Assembly: GCA_001780165.1 (NCBI GenBank)
Contig: MFFQ01000083.1
Span: 1,142-56,319, forward strand
Direction: 5' to 3'
Origin: Candidatus Eisenbacteria bacterium RBG_16_71_46
Lineage (GTDB): Bacteria; Eisenbacteria; RBG-16-71-46
DNA: 55,178 nt
In this document: positions 16,851 through 27,347 of the stretch, piece after piece
How the letters are laid out: every line of letters starts with the position of its first letter
How positions within the stretch are numbered: the first letter of the stretch is position 1
Position numbers and translations under genes: made by a program
Notes under the pieces: generated by a model
Told to the model about the DNA's origin: nothing
Database searches by the model: none
Seen by the model: only the letters and a program-made list of their open reading frames with translations

Positions 16851-18519
16851 TCGTGACCCCGGGCAGCTTCATTCCCGTGCGCCGCGCATGCTCGATCGCC
16901 TCCGGATAGCCGGCGTCGGCGTGGCGCATCACCCCGGTTCCGGGATCGTTGGTGAGCACGCGCTCGAGCTTGCCGTCGGTCTCGAGGCTGCCGTCGCACA
17001 CGATCACCATCCCCGCGTGAATCGAATGGCCGATTCCCACCCCGCCGCCGTGGTGCACGCTCACCCAGGTCGCTCCCGAGGCGGTGTTGAGCAGCGCGTT
17101 GAGCACCGGCCAGTCGGCGACGGCGTCGCTGCCGTCGCGCATGTCTTCGGTCTCGCGAAACGGCGAGGCCACCGAGCCGGCGTCGAGGTGATCGCGACCG
17201 ATCACGATCGGTGCGTTCAGCCGACCCTCGCGCACCATGCGGTTGAATCGCAGGCCGAGGCGGGCGCGCTCGCCGTAGCCGAGCCAGCAGATCCGCGCCG
17301 GCAGGCCCTGGAAGGGCACGTGCTTCTGCGCCAGCGGAATCCAGCGCTGGAGCCGCGCGTCGTCCGGGAACTCCTCGAGCGCCGCGGCGTCGGTCGCCCG
17401 GATGTCCTGCGGGTCGCCCGACAGCGCCGCCCAGCGGAATGGCCCCTTGCCGGTGCAGAACAGCGGCCGGATGAACTCGGGCACGAAGCCGGGGTAGGAG
17501 AACGCCTCGGCGTGGGGCAGACCTCCCTGCTCGGCCTCGCCCCGCAGATTGTTGCCGTAGTCGAACAGCACGGTGCCACGCGCGCGCATCGCGAGCAACG
17601 CCCGCACCTGGTCCGCCATCGAGGCCCGCGCGCGCCGCACGTACTCCGACGGGTCCTCGTGCCGCAACCCCTCCGCCTGCTCGAGGCTCAGATGGGCCGG
17701 CACGTAGCCGTGGAGCGGATCGTGGGCCGAGGTCTGATCCGTGGCCACGTCGGGCACCACCCCGTGGGCGAGCAGCGCGGGATGGACCTCGGCCGCGTTG
17801 CCCACCAGCGCCACGCCGAGCGGCCGCTTCGCCTCCTGGGCGTCGCGCACCATCGCCACCGCCTCCTCGAGCGAGGCCGCCAACCGGTCGCAGTAGCCGC
17901 TCTCCACGCGGCGCCGCGCGCGCGCCTCGTCCACCTCGACCGCCAGGCAGACGCCGCCGTTCATCGTCACCGCCAGCGGCTGCGCGCCGCCCATGCCGCC
18001 GAGCCCCGCGGTGAGGACCAGGCGACCCGCGAGCGAACCGTCGAAGTGCCGCGTGGCGCACTGGGCGATGGTCTCGAACGTGCCCTGCACGATGCCCTGC
18101 GAGCCGATGTAGATCCAGGAGCCGGCGGTCATCTGGCCGTACATCATGAGCCCGCGTCCCTCGAGCTCCCAGAAGTGCTCCCAGGTCGCCCAGCGCGGCA
18201 CCAGCAGCGAGTTGGCGATCAGCACGCGCGGGGCGCCGGGGTGGGTGCGGAACACCCCGACCGGCTTGCCCGACTGGACCAGGAGCGTCTCGTCGTGCTC
18301 CAGCGCGCGCAGGCATTCGACGATGCGCTCGAACGCCTCCCACGAGCGCGCCGCGCGCCCGGTGCCGCCGTAGACCACGAGATCCTCCGGTCGCTCGGCC
18401 ACCTCGGGGTCGAGGTTGTTCATCAGCATGCGCAGGGCCGCCTCCTGCGGCCACCCCTTGCAGCTCAGCGTGGTGCCGCGTGCTGCGCGGACCGCGTGCG
18501 TGGCGGTGGTCGGTTTCAC
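16846..18519 (-). CDS. hutU: Urocanate hydratase HutU
   Basis: NAD-dependent urocanase, step two of histidine degradation, turning urocanate into 4-imidazolone-5-propionate. The 557-residue length is normal. It carries the urocanase signature [16 protein letters not shown], the NAD-binding glycine-rich [34 protein letters not shown] near the N-terminus, and [20 protein letters not shown]. The GTG at 18519 overlaps the hutH TGA as GTGA and leads to an ordinary urocanase N-terminus ending in [19 protein letters not shown]; a longer reading to 18711 would run through hutH and is rejected. Second gene in a coupled hutH-hutU pair. Confidence 0.95.
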   Translation of the reverse strand: MKPTTATHAVRAARGTTLSCKGWPQEAALRMLMNNLDPEVAERPEDLVVYGGTGRAARSWEAFERIVECLRALEHDETLLVQSGKPVGVFRTHPGAPRVLIANSLLVPRWATWEHFWELEGRGLMMYGQMTAGSWIYIGSQGIVQGTFETIAQCATRHFDGSLAGRLVLTAGLGGMGGAQPLAVTMNGGVCLAVEVDEARARRRVESGYCDRLAASLEEAVAMVRDAQEAKRPLGVALVGNAAEVHPALLAHGVVPDVATDQTSAHDPLHGYVPAHLSLEQAEGLRHEDPSEYVRRARASMADQVRALLAMRARGTVLFDYGNNLRGEAEQGGLPHAEAFSYPGFVPEFIRPLFCTGKGPFRWAALSGDPQDIRATDAAALEEFPDDARLQRWIPLAQKHVPFQGLPARICWLGYGERARLGLRFNRMVREGRLNAPIVIGRDHLDAGSVASPFRETEDMRDGSDAVADWPVLNALLNTASGATWVSVHHGGGVGIGHSIHAGMVIVCDGSLETDGKLERVLTNDPGTGVMRHADAGYPEAIEHARRTGMKLPGVTT

Positions 18520-20033
18520 GGGCTCAGCACCTCTTCGGCCAGGCGCTGGGGCTCCGCGGACGTCACCCACTGCGCCACCGCCTCGCAGCTCTCCGACAGC
18601 GGCCGGTCGCCCGGCGGCGCGGGCGCGATGCGGCGCACCGCGCCGTAGACCCATTCCGAGCCCATGCCGGCGGTCAGCGGGCGGCGGAACTCGAGCGCCC
18701 GGCAGTTGCACAGCAACTCGAGCGCCACGACGCGGGCGACGTTGTCCACCACCCGCCGCGCGTGCCGGGCGGCGATCGGCGCCATGCTGACGTGATCCTC
18801 CTGTCCGGCCCCGGTGGGAATCGAATCGACGCTCGCGGGATGCGCCAGCGACTTATTCTCCGACACTAGCGCGGCGGCCGTGTATTGCGCCATCATATAC
18901 CCGGATTCCAGCCCCGCGGCCTCGGTGAGCGCGGCCGGCAGCCGCGACACCCGCCCGTCGGTGAGGCGGTCGATGCGCCGCTCGCCGATCGAGCCGATCT
19001 CCGCGACCGCGATCTTGAGGTAATCCGCGGCGAGCGCCACCGGCTGGGCGTGGAACAGGCCGGCCGAGATCACCTCTTTCGAGTCGCCGAACACCAGCGG
19101 ATTGTCGTTGACCGAGTTCACCTCGACTTCGAGCTGCGAGGCGACGTGGTTGAGCGCGTCCCACGAGGCCCCGAGCACCTGCGGCACGCAGCGCAGGCTG
19201 TAGGCGTCCTGCATCTCGCCGCATTCGGCGTGCGAGGCCACCAGCGCGCTGCCCTCGGCGTAGGCGCGCATGCGTCGCGCGGTCTCGACCGCGCCGCGAT
19301 AGGGGCGCAACGCCTGGACCTCCTCCCGCGCCGGTTGCAGCGAGCCGAGCAGCACCTCGACGCTCAGGGTCGCCGCCGCCACCGCCGACTCCCAGAGTCG
19401 CATCGCGTCGACGCAGGCCAGGACCGCGATCGCGGTCGAGAATTGCGTGCCGTTGATCAGGGCCAGCCCCTCCTTGGCCTCGAGGGTCAGCGGCTGGAGC
19501 CCGGCCCCGCGCAGGGCCATCGCCGCCGGCATGCGGCGGTCGCCGAGCCACGCCTCGCCCTCCCCCACCAGCACCGCGGCCAGGTGCGCGAGCGGGGCGA
19601 GATCACCGGACGCCCCGACCGATCCCTGCTCCGGCACGAGCGGGGTGACGTCGCGCTCGAGGAGCGCCAGCAGATGGGTCACGATCTCGGCCCGGCACCC
19701 CGAGAAGCCGCGTGCCAGCGCCGCGGCGCGCAGCAGCAGCATGGCGCGCGCGACCTCGCGCGGGGCGAGGGGCCCGACCCCGGCCTGGTGCGAGCGTAGA
19801 AGATTGACCTGGAGCTCCCGCACCTGCTCGGGCGGGATCCGCCGATCCTTGAGCACGCCGAAGCCGGTGTTCACGCCGTAGACCGGATGCTCCGCCTCGA
19901 GCACCGCGGTGACCACCGCCCGGCTGCCGGCCATGCGCTGGCGCGCCTCGTGCGACAGGCTCACGCCCTCGCCGTGACGCGCGACGGCGACGACGTCCAG
20001 CAGCGACAACGGTTGCGTACCCAGCTCGATCAC
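18516..20033 (-). CDS. hutH: Histidine ammonia-lyase HutH
   Basis: Deaminates histidine to urocanate, the first committed step of histidine use. The 505-residue protein has the Ala-Ser-Gly triad that forms the MIO electrophile (A141-S142-G143 in [14 protein letters not shown]), the catalytic Tyr region YGVNTGFG, and the conserved VNDNPLVF and QDxxS-like [12 protein letters not shown]. The GTG at 20033 follows a perfect GGAGGACAG ribosome site and overlaps the helicase stop (GTGA). Translation is thus coupled to an upstream DNA helicase gene, an unusual partner. No HutC or HutP regulator is seen nearby, so induction of this operon is unexplained. Confidence 0.96.
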   Translation of the reverse strand: MIELGTQPLSLLDVVAVARHGEGVSLSHEARQRMAGSRAVVTAVLEAEHPVYGVNTGFGVLKDRRIPPEQVRELQVNLLRSHQAGVGPLAPREVARAMLLLRAAALARGFSGCRAEIVTHLLALLERDVTPLVPEQGSVGASGDLAPLAHLAAVLVGEGEAWLGDRRMPAAMALRGAGLQPLTLEAKEGLALINGTQFSTAIAVLACVDAMRLWESAVAAATLSVEVLLGSLQPAREEVQALRPYRGAVETARRMRAYAEGSALVASHAECGEMQDAYSLRCVPQVLGASWDALNHVASQLEVEVNSVNDNPLVFGDSKEVISAGLFHAQPVALAADYLKIAVAEIGSIGERRIDRLTDGRVSRLPAALTEAAGLESGYMMAQYTAAALVSENKSLAHPASVDSIPTGAGQEDHVSMAPIAARHARRVVDNVARVVALELLCNCRALEFRRPLTAGMGSEWVYGAVRRIAPAPPGDRPLSESCEAVAQWVTSAEPQRLAEEVLSP

Positions 20034-22129
20034 CTGTCCTCCACCGGCTCCGATCCCGCCAGAAAGCGTGCCGCCTCCGCGGCGAGATCCGCGGCACTGC
20101 CCACCCGTCGTGGCGGCACCGGCAGGCTGTCCAGGAACGGACGCCGGTAGGACGCCGCCAGCAGCCTCGGGTCGCACACGACCAGCACGCCGCGGTCGTC
20201 CCCGCGCCGGATCAGCCGGCCCACGCCCTGCCGGAAGCGCAGCACCGCCTCGGGCACCGCGTCGTCGTGGAACGGATCGGAACCGGCCTCGCGCAGCCGC
20301 TCGCCGCGCGCCTCCACCAGGGGGTCGTCGGGCACCGAGAACGGCAGCTTCGCCACCACCAGAATCTCCAGGGACTCCCCCGGGAAGTCGACACCTTCCC
20401 ACAGGCTCTGGACCCCGAGCAAGATGGCGCCCCGGCTCGCCCGAAAGCGCTCGGACACGATTCCCGCGGGGCCGTCCCACTCCTGCGCCAGCACCAGGCG
20501 GCCCGCCGGCAGCACGTCCAGCAGTCGCGCGCGCGCGCGCCGCAGGCGCTCGTGCGCGGTGAACAGCACCAGCTGGTTGCGCCCGGTCGCCGCCGCCAGC
20601 GCGACCACCACCTCCGCCACCGCCGCGGCCTCGTCGCGGCCGCCGTCGTGCACGTAGGCGCGCATCTGGCGCGCGAGGGGAAACGGCGAAGGCGTCGAGC
20701 AGGTCGCGTACGGCACGCCGTGCTGCTCCCCGAGCCCGAGGCGCCCGGCGATGAACGAGAAGTCGCCCGCGCTCGAGAGCGTCGCCGAGGTGAGCACCGC
20801 CGCGCGCGCCCTCGACAGCACCATGCGCCGGGTATGCCCGCCGACCGTGATCGGCAGCCCGTGCAGCTCCACCCCGCGCCCGCCCGCGGTGCGCCAGTAG
20901 ACCCAGTCGCGCTCCGCCGGATCGGTCAGCCCCTGCAGGTCCGCGCCCACCCCGGCGAAGCGACCCGCCACCTGCTCCAGCTCGGCCGCCAGCTCGCCGC
21001 CCGCCTCGCCGGCGCCGTCGAGCCCGAGGCCCAAGCGCTGCAACCCGCGCGCGAACTCCGCGCAGTGGCCGAGCACCGCCTCGAGCGCCTCGAAGTCGCC
21101 CCCCAGCAGATCGCCCGCGCTGCGGTAGCGATCGCGCGCGCCGTAGATCTCGTGGCGCGCGCCGCGCGGCTCGAGGGCCACGAACAGGCGCTCGAGGTCC
21201 TGCCGCGCCTCGCCCACCCGCCGCGCCAGGCGCTCGATCGCCTCGGTGGCACCCGGGGGGCCGCCGCCGGAGATCAGCGGCGCCGCGTAGCCGCGCAGGC
21301 GCGCGAGCAGCGCGCCGCCGTGCCCGTACCCGCGCCGCCCGCGCTCGCGCGGGCTGCCCACCAGCCGCAGCAGCTCCTCGATGCGGTGGCGCGACACCGT
21401 GCGCTCGAGCTGGCCGAGCAGCACGCCCTCCAGGCGGTGGGCCTCGTCCACCACCAGCACGTCGAAGTCCGGCAGCAGGCCCTCGACCCCGCTCGAGATC
21501 GCCAGCAGCGCGTGGTTCACGATCAGCAGCCGCGCCTGGGCGGCGACCCGGCGGGCGCGCACCCAGGCGCACTCGCGACCGCGGCGGCAGGTGGCGAGGG
21601 TGCACGCCGCGGGATCGGCGGCGATGCGCCCGCGCACGCGGCGGAAGGCTTCGGGGTCCGCGGCGGGAAAGCGGTCGAGATCGCCCTCGGGATCCGCCGC
21701 GGCCCAGGCACGGACGGTCTCGAGCACCTCGTCCTCTTCGGGACCCTCGCCCTGCTGCAGCTCGAGCGCGCGCGGGCAGACGTAGTTCTGCTTGCCTTTG
21801 AGCCGGGCCACCGCGAGGCGCACCCCGAGCACCTCGAGCAGCGCCGGCAGGTCGCGCTCGAACAGCTGGTCCTGGAGCGAGCGCGTGCAGGTCGCGATCA
21901 CCACGCGCTGCTCGCTCTCGAGTGCCAGCAGCACGCTCGGCAGCAGGTAGGCGAGCGACTTGCCCACGCCGGTCGGCGCCTCGGCCAGCAGCAGGCCACC
22001 GTGCTCGAGGCAGAGCGCGATCTCGGCGGCGAGGGCACGCTGCCCGTCGCGACGCTCGTAGCGCGGCCAGCGCGAGGCGACCGCACCTCCCGGCCCGAGC
22101 AGCTCCTCCACCCGGCGACGCAGCTCCAT
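20030..22129 (-). CDS. DinG/XPD-family ATP-dependent DNA helicase
   Basis: Superfamily 2, 5'-3' helicase of 699 residues, expected to unwind damaged or structured DNA such as R-loops. It has Walker A EAPTGVGKS (50-58), helicase motif Ia (IATCTRSLQDQL), a DEAH box (VVDEAHRLEG), and late motifs (FWEGVDFPGE-like LWEGVDFPGE, then FRQGVGRLIRR). Four Cys in YVCPRA, ACTLATC and ECAW, between Walker A and DEAH, match the 4Fe-4S ligand set of XPD/DinG. It lacks the N-terminal exonuclease domain of Bacillus DinG, so it is nearest the YoaA/E. coli DinG form. ATG at 22129 has GGAGGGGG upstream. First gene of a coupled helicase-hutH-hutU-hutI-FTCD set. Confidence 0.9.
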   Translation of the reverse strand: MELRRRVEELLGPGGAVASRWPRYERRDGQRALAAEIALCLEHGGLLLAEAPTGVGKSLAYLLPSVLLALESEQRVVIATCTRSLQDQLFERDLPALLEVLGVRLAVARLKGKQNYVCPRALELQQGEGPEEDEVLETVRAWAAADPEGDLDRFPAADPEAFRRVRGRIAADPAACTLATCRRGRECAWVRARRVAAQARLLIVNHALLAISSGVEGLLPDFDVLVVDEAHRLEGVLLGQLERTVSRHRIEELLRLVGSPRERGRRGYGHGGALLARLRGYAAPLISGGGPPGATEAIERLARRVGEARQDLERLFVALEPRGARHEIYGARDRYRSAGDLLGGDFEALEAVLGHCAEFARGLQRLGLGLDGAGEAGGELAAELEQVAGRFAGVGADLQGLTDPAERDWVYWRTAGGRGVELHGLPITVGGHTRRMVLSRARAAVLTSATLSSAGDFSFIAGRLGLGEQHGVPYATCSTPSPFPLARQMRAYVHDGGRDEAAAVAEVVVALAAATGRNQLVLFTAHERLRRARARLLDVLPAGRLVLAQEWDGPAGIVSERFRASRGAILLGVQSLWEGVDFPGESLEILVVAKLPFSVPDDPLVEARGERLREAGSDPFHDDAVPEAVLRFRQGVGRLIRRGDDRGVLVVCDPRLLAASYRRPFLDSLPVPPRRVGSAADLAAEAARFLAGSEPVEDR

Positions 22130-22214
22130 CCGCGACCCCCTCCCGTTTCCGCATCGAACGCGTGCCGCGGAGTCCTACCGCCCCGGCCCCCGCCGGGCAA
22201 CCGGGTCCCGCCGT

Positions 22215-23918
22215 CTAGAAAGTGGAGACCAGCCGCAGGTGGATCTTGCCCTCGAGCGGCGGCCGCCCCGGCTCGAGCCCGTAGTCCACGCCGACCAGCC
22301 CGCCGGCGGCCTCGAGGCGCAGCCCGAAGCCGATGCCGTCGCGCTGCAGCACGTCGAATCGGTCGCCGCCGTCCACGGTGGGCCGGCGCGTGGCCATCGC
22401 CGCATGATCCCAGAACACGAATCCCCGCTGCCCGCGCGCACCCAGGAACCGACTCCATTCGAGCCGGGTGAGCGCGTAGCGGTCGATGCGGAAGGCCTCC
22501 TCGTCGTAGCCGCGCAGCGTCGCCGCACCTCCCAGCGGATAGCGCTCGAAGTCCGGCAGCAGCCGCTGCGAGCTGAAGCGCCCGGCCGCGAGCAGCTCGA
22601 GCGACAGGCCCGCGGCGAGCCCCAGCGGCAGGTGCCACTCGCCGCGGGTCTCGACCGCGCTCGCGCGCGCGCTGCGGGCTCCCGCCGGGCGCAGGCGCTC
22701 GCGCTTGAAGATCTGCGCCGCGCTCACCCGCACGCGCGTGCCGCGGCGCGGGCCGATCGGCGGCTCGAGCGTGCTGCGCTCCAGCGCGAAAAGGGTGTTC
22801 TGCAGTGCCGCCTCCTCGATCTCGCCCTGGGCCTGCACCACCCGTTCCTGCTGGAAGCCGCCTTCGATCCGCTCCTGGCCCGAGAGCGCGTATCTCAGGA
22901 CCGCGCCCCAGCGCGTGCGCACGTAGAGGGTGTCCTGCACCTGCTGCGCGAGCGAGGCCTCCACCCCGAGCGGCGTCCCCAGCACCAGCGGTTCCAGGTA
23001 GTTCACGCCGAAGTCGGCGAGACCCTTGCCGCGCGACTGCCACGAGAGGCCCAGCACGCGGCCGGTGCCGAGCAGGTTGCCGAGATCGAGGCGCGCGAGC
23101 CCCACCGTTCCGGCCGCGCCCTGGACGCCGACCACCCCTTCGAAGCGATTGTACGCGGGCTCCTCCACCCGGTAGACCAGGTGGCCGCGCCCCCAGTCGC
23201 CTTCGCCTTCGAGCCCGTCGTAGGCGACGCTGCGAAACAACCCGAGCTGGGCGAGTCGGTCCCGCGCCGCCTCCGCGGCCGCCCGGTCGTAGGGCAGCCC
23301 CACCAGCCGCCCCATGGATCTCTCGGCGACCGAGGGCCGCGTCACCTGGAGACCCACGATCCGCACGCGCGAGATGGTGACCTGCGGTCCCAGGGCGCCG
23401 CTCAGCCGCAACGCCACGCCGGACGAGTCCACCGTCCATCCGCTCACGCCGAGGGTCGCGTAGGGGTAGCCGTGGTCGGTGACCTCGCGCAGCGTGCGCT
23501 CGAGCTCCTCGCGGACCGCCGTGGGCGAGGCCCACGCGCCGGCCGCGAGACCCAGCGCCCCGGCGAAGCGCGCGGAATCGACCGGCCCGGGCGTGTCGAG
23601 CGCGAGCGAGCGCACGCGCAGCCGCTCGCCCTCCGCAACCTGCAGCGACAGCGTCGCGCGGCCGGAGCTGTCCCACTCGGCGCGGGCGCGGGCGTCGAGG
23701 TAGCCGAGGTTCTGCAGACGTCCGATCACGCCGCCGAGCGCCGCCGCCAGCGCCGCGGAATCCGCCGGGGCGCGCAGGGCCGGCGCGGCCAGGGACTGCA
23801 CCACCCGCGCCGGCAGCACCGCGCCGCGGTACTCGAGGCGCGCCGCGGCCCGTGCGCCGTGGGCGGCGAGCCCCAGCACCAGCGCCACGGCGATCGGGAT
23901 CCAGCCCCGCGCGCGCAT
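22215..23918 (-). CDS. Omp85-family outer-membrane protein (BamA/TamA-like)
   Basis: Outer-membrane assembly or translocation protein of 567 residues. A signal peptide (GWIPIAVALVLGLAAHGARA) precedes POTRA-like domains (about 25-270, with PTAVREELERTLREVTDHGYPYA and YDRAAAEAARDRLAQLGLF) and a C-terminal Omp85 barrel (about 275-567). Barrel hallmarks are YPLGGAATLRGYDEEAFR (the VRGF/Y loop-6 motif), GFVFWDHAA and GFGLRLEAAGGLVGVDYGL. The short length and about three POTRA units favour TamA-type or another accessory Omp85 over the essential BamA. The ATG at 23918 overlaps the TGA of the large upstream barrel gene (TGATG), so the two are probably made together and may work together. Confidence 0.82.
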   Translation of the reverse strand: MRARGWIPIAVALVLGLAAHGARAAARLEYRGAVLPARVVQSLAAPALRAPADSAALAAALGGVIGRLQNLGYLDARARAEWDSSGRATLSLQVAEGERLRVRSLALDTPGPVDSARFAGALGLAAGAWASPTAVREELERTLREVTDHGYPYATLGVSGWTVDSSGVALRLSGALGPQVTISRVRIVGLQVTRPSVAERSMGRLVGLPYDRAAAEAARDRLAQLGLFRSVAYDGLEGEGDWGRGHLVYRVEEPAYNRFEGVVGVQGAAGTVGLARLDLGNLLGTGRVLGLSWQSRGKGLADFGVNYLEPLVLGTPLGVEASLAQQVQDTLYVRTRWGAVLRYALSGQERIEGGFQQERVVQAQGEIEEAALQNTLFALERSTLEPPIGPRRGTRVRVSAAQIFKRERLRPAGARSARASAVETRGEWHLPLGLAAGLSLELLAAGRFSSQRLLPDFERYPLGGAATLRGYDEEAFRIDRYALTRLEWSRFLGARGQRGFVFWDHAAMATRRPTVDGGDRFDVLQRDGIGFGLRLEAAGGLVGVDYGLEPGRPPLEGKIHLRLVSTF

Positions 23919-26900
23919 CAAAAGAAGGCCCTCAGCTCGGCGCGCCCGGTCGACTGCACCGGGTGGTTCGGGCGCTCCCGCACCAGGAACGACAGGCTCA
24001 GCGTCGTGCTCTCGCGCACGCGGTAGTCGAAGCGCGTCGTGCCCTCCCAGCGCGGCGCCCCGGCCGGATCCGCGCTGGGCAGCAGGCCGACCGGGGCGGG
24101 CCCGGCCACGAAGCTGCGGCGTCCGTTGAGATCGAGCCGCCCCCGGGGGCCGACCGCGAGCCCCAGGTCGGGTCCGATCCGCAGCGTGCGCGTGAACTCG
24201 ATCTGCCCCTGCGGCCGGCTCCAGGTCGCTTCGAGCACCCCCACCGCGCGCAGGCGAGCGTCGGGCGAGTAGACCAGGCGCCCCACGCCGCGGCGCTCGA
24301 TCAGCACGCGATCGAAGGCGCCCCCGCCGACGAGCGTCTGCGCGGCGATCTGCTTGCGCAACCGGCCCTCGAGCTCCGCGCTCACCGGCGTTCCCGTCCG
24401 GCTGCGGAGCCGCGCGTCGAGCACGCGCTCGTCGGTGGTCTGGGCGTAGTTGTCGAACGAGCGGTCGGCGGCCACGCGGCGCTCGCCGCGCAGGCGCAGC
24501 GAGCCGATCGCCGAGCCGGGCCCGAGCTCGGTTTCGAGGCGCTGCAGCACGCTGCCGCGCGACAATCCGGCATCGGCCAGCGCGGCACCCGGTGCCACCG
24601 CGACGTCGCCGAGCCGCAGCTCCCCGCGGCGCCGGGCCTCGGCCTCGAAGGTGAACTCGACGCGCGAGCCGCGCCAGGCGTCCGTGGAGCCGAAGTCCCA
24701 CCCGAGCCGCGCGCTGCTCGCCGCGCGCGCGACGCGTTCCAGGTCGGGGCTCACCGCGATCACCAACTCGTAGTCGCCGATGCCGACCAGGTTGCCGAAC
24801 GCGTCGTAGGTGCCGCGTCCCGGTCCGACGTAGGTCAGCGTGCGACTGCGGCGGTTCTCGCCCTCCGACGTCACTTCGAGGTTGAGCAATCCGCGCACGC
24901 CGCGCGCCGGATCCTCGACCCGCAGGCGCGCGCTGGCGAGGTCGCTGCGCGTGCGCAGCGGATTGCCGAGCGGCTCGAGATCGCGCCGCTGGAACAGCAG
25001 CCCCGCGCCGACGCGCCCGCCGGCCGGGCTCTCGAGGGCGGCCTTCCAGGTGCGGGTCTGCGACTGGTCCGCGAATCCGGTCGCGGTGGCCTGCGCGTCA
25101 CGCCGCAGCGCCAGGCCCACCGATGCGCGCCAGCGGAGCGCCCGCCCGCCTTGTAGGTCCACGCCCGCCTCGCGGAAGCGATCTCCCACGCGGCCGCTGT
25201 CGCTCGGGAAGCGGCGCTCGTCCGTGGCCGCCCGCACCGCGGGCTCGAGCCACGGCAGCCGCAGGCGCAACTCGCCGTTCAGGCGCTCGCGCCCGCCGTC
25301 GGCGAAGCGCCGCCCCGCCTGGCGGCCGTCGGCGCGCTCCCAGCGCGCCTGGGTGGCGAGCCGCCCGTCGCGCGACCACTCCACGCCGCGCTTGAGCGAG
25401 CGGAAGCCGTCGGCGGTCTCGAGCCGTCCGACCCGCGTGCGTACCTCGCCGCCCAGGCGCGGCCGCAGGAATCCCGAAAGCTCGAGGCGGTTCTGGCGCT
25501 CGAAGTTCACCCCCGGCGGCAGCCCCCAGTCCTCCTCGGCGAACGGGCGCTCGAGCTGATCGAACGGGGCAAAGCGCCGGTCCACCGCGCGCCCCTCGAG
25601 CGCGAGCCCGGCAGCTCCGCCCAGCGCGCCCGGCAGGCTGCCCTCGAGGCGGAGCGCGGCGCGCCCGGCGCGCCCGGTGTTGTTGCCGTCGTCCAGCGAC
25701 GAGAAGGTGTTGCGATCGAGGTTGGAGAGCGCCCCCTCGACCTCCATCCCCAACGCGCCGCGGCGCAGCCCGCCGCCCACCGCCCAGACCTGGTGCGACT
25801 CCGGCAGCGGCAGCGCGCGGCCCACCCGGTGCGTGCCGCGCCCGGGCCCGACCCAGCGATAGGCGGTGCGCCCGGCGACGTTGGTCGAATCCACGTAGTC
25901 GCCGGCCCCGTCGGCCACCCGCGCGAACTGCACCGCGAACCGGCCCGAATCGGGGGCGACGAAGGCGAACACGAAGGCGCCGCCGACGCGCACCGTGTCG
26001 TAGTCGCCACCGCCGGCCCGCACCCCGGGACCGAGGGCGCGGGCCGCGGAGTCGCCGGCGAAGGCCAGCACCAACTGGTCGGAGGCGTCGAGGGTGAGGT
26101 CGAGCGGGCGCCCGCGGTCGTCGTTCTCGGTGACCACCTGCGTGAAGCCGTAGAGCGATCCCCGGGTCCAGCGCCCACCCGCCGCCGCCAGGTTCCGCCG
26201 GTAGCGGTTGAGCGCGAACTGGTAGTCCACGGTGATGCGCGAGGCGAAGGTGATCGGACGGCGGTTGGTGAAGGTGATCTGGCCGCGCTCGTAGTCGATG
26301 GAATAATCCGCGCTCTCGCCACGGGTCATGCGCTGGCCGTCGAGCGTGACCACCTCGCTCTCCGCGACCACCGACACGCCGGAATTGCCGTTGGCGTCGG
26401 TGAGCCGGTAGGGCCCCTGCCGGCCCTCGATGCCGAACAGCTGCAGCCGGTGGTATTCCCCCTGGGCGCTCGCCGCCGCGCCGCCGAACTGGAAGCCGCC
26501 GGCGCTCCACTGTCCGCGCACGCCCTGCAGCCGGCGGTCGAGTCGCGCGAACTCGCCCTGGGTGAGGTTGAGGCTGATGTCGCCGAGCGTGGCACTGCCC
26601 TCCGGCGCGGTGAGCTCGACCAGCACGCGGTCGAGCGACTGGAGATCCTGCGTGGTGCCGCCCGCGGTGAGCGGCGTGTTGCGGTCCGACAGCACGCCGG
26701 TGAGCTGCACGCCGGGGCCCAGCGTGCCACTCACCGCCAGGTCGAGCGATTGGCGCAGGAAGGCGTCCTGTGACGACCCGAAATCCACCGCGATGGTCTT
26801 GTTGCCGGTGAGGCTGAGCACGGTTCCCGCGGGGGCCTCGTCGGGACGGTGCGCGGTCGCCGGACGCGACGCGACGGTCGCCGCGCGCGTCACGGAGCTG

Positions 26901-27340
26901 TCCACCACGACCCCCGGCCCGGGTCGGTAGGCGTTGAGCCTGAGCTCGAGCGGCGGGGGATCGAGCAGCCAGCACCCCTTCACCCACAGCGTGTCGTCGG
27001 GCAGCGGCTCGCGCAACAGCCGCAGCTCGCCGCGCATCGGCTCGATGACGTAGTCCACGCCGCGCCGCCAGGTCCCGAACCGCGTCCAGGCCGAGTCGCT
27101 GCCCGCCCGCAGGAAGGTCCGCGGCAGCCGGTAGACCAGCGTGCTGGCGCGCATGCGCAGCGCCAGGGTGCCGCAGCCGGGATCCTCCACGGGTCCGCGC
27201 GCGACCGCCACCCCCGCCACCCCGAGTGCCGCGATCGCCAGCCCCAGCGCCCGCCCTCCGGTGCGTCGCCCCGTCGGGCGGCGCGCGGTCGCGCCGGCGG
27301 CGGGCCCGACGCGTCGCGTACCGCCCCCGCCCGACGCCAC
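23918..27340 (-). CDS. Large predicted outer-membrane barrel protein, function unknown
   Basis: Protein of 1140 residues with an N-terminal basic stretch and signal-like segment (ALGLAIAALGVAGVAVARG), GTG start at 27340. The first third holds two copies of a motif of the form G-D-Y-x-I-x-x-x-x-G-x-I/L-x-F/L (RRGVDYVIEPMRGELRLL and SADYSIDYERGQITF), while residues about 550-1140 are strand-rich, with alternating aromatic residues and a terminal RAELRAFF, as in a large barrel. Motifs of this type occur in the Bacteroidota type IX translocon SprA and in other big outer-membrane proteins, so a SprA-like role is possible but not proven; SprA is about twice as long. It is coupled to an Omp85 protein downstream (TGATG) and close to PorU/PorV-like genes. 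I do not recognise a named family. Confidence 0.6.
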   Translation of the reverse strand: MASGGGGTRRVGPAAGATARRPTGRRTGGRALGLAIAALGVAGVAVARGPVEDPGCGTLALRMRASTLVYRLPRTFLRAGSDSAWTRFGTWRRGVDYVIEPMRGELRLLREPLPDDTLWVKGCWLLDPPPLELRLNAYRPGPGVVVDSSVTRAATVASRPATAHRPDEAPAGTVLSLTGNKTIAVDFGSSQDAFLRQSLDLAVSGTLGPGVQLTGVLSDRNTPLTAGGTTQDLQSLDRVLVELTAPEGSATLGDISLNLTQGEFARLDRRLQGVRGQWSAGGFQFGGAAASAQGEYHRLQLFGIEGRQGPYRLTDANGNSGVSVVAESEVVTLDGQRMTRGESADYSIDYERGQITFTNRRPITFASRITVDYQFALNRYRRNLAAAGGRWTRGSLYGFTQVVTENDDRGRPLDLTLDASDQLVLAFAGDSAARALGPGVRAGGGDYDTVRVGGAFVFAFVAPDSGRFAVQFARVADGAGDYVDSTNVAGRTAYRWVGPGRGTHRVGRALPLPESHQVWAVGGGLRRGALGMEVEGALSNLDRNTFSSLDDGNNTGRAGRAALRLEGSLPGALGGAAGLALEGRAVDRRFAPFDQLERPFAEEDWGLPPGVNFERQNRLELSGFLRPRLGGEVRTRVGRLETADGFRSLKRGVEWSRDGRLATQARWERADGRQAGRRFADGGRERLNGELRLRLPWLEPAVRAATDERRFPSDSGRVGDRFREAGVDLQGGRALRWRASVGLALRRDAQATATGFADQSQTRTWKAALESPAGGRVGAGLLFQRRDLEPLGNPLRTRSDLASARLRVEDPARGVRGLLNLEVTSEGENRRSRTLTYVGPGRGTYDAFGNLVGIGDYELVIAVSPDLERVARAASSARLGWDFGSTDAWRGSRVEFTFEAEARRRGELRLGDVAVAPGAALADAGLSRGSVLQRLETELGPGSAIGSLRLRGERRVAADRSFDNYAQTTDERVLDARLRSRTGTPVSAELEGRLRKQIAAQTLVGGGAFDRVLIERRGVGRLVYSPDARLRAVGVLEATWSRPQGQIEFTRTLRIGPDLGLAVGPRGRLDLNGRRSFVAGPAPVGLLPSADPAGAPRWEGTTRFDYRVRESTTLSLSFLVRERPNHPVQSTGRAELRAFF

Positions 27341-27347
27341 GAGCGCG

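Noticed and set aside
16823-18454. Long open frame opposite in frame to hutU
   Set aside because: It is Arg/Ala/Gly-rich shadow coding within the urocanase gene, whose catalytic signature and length are complete in the other frame.
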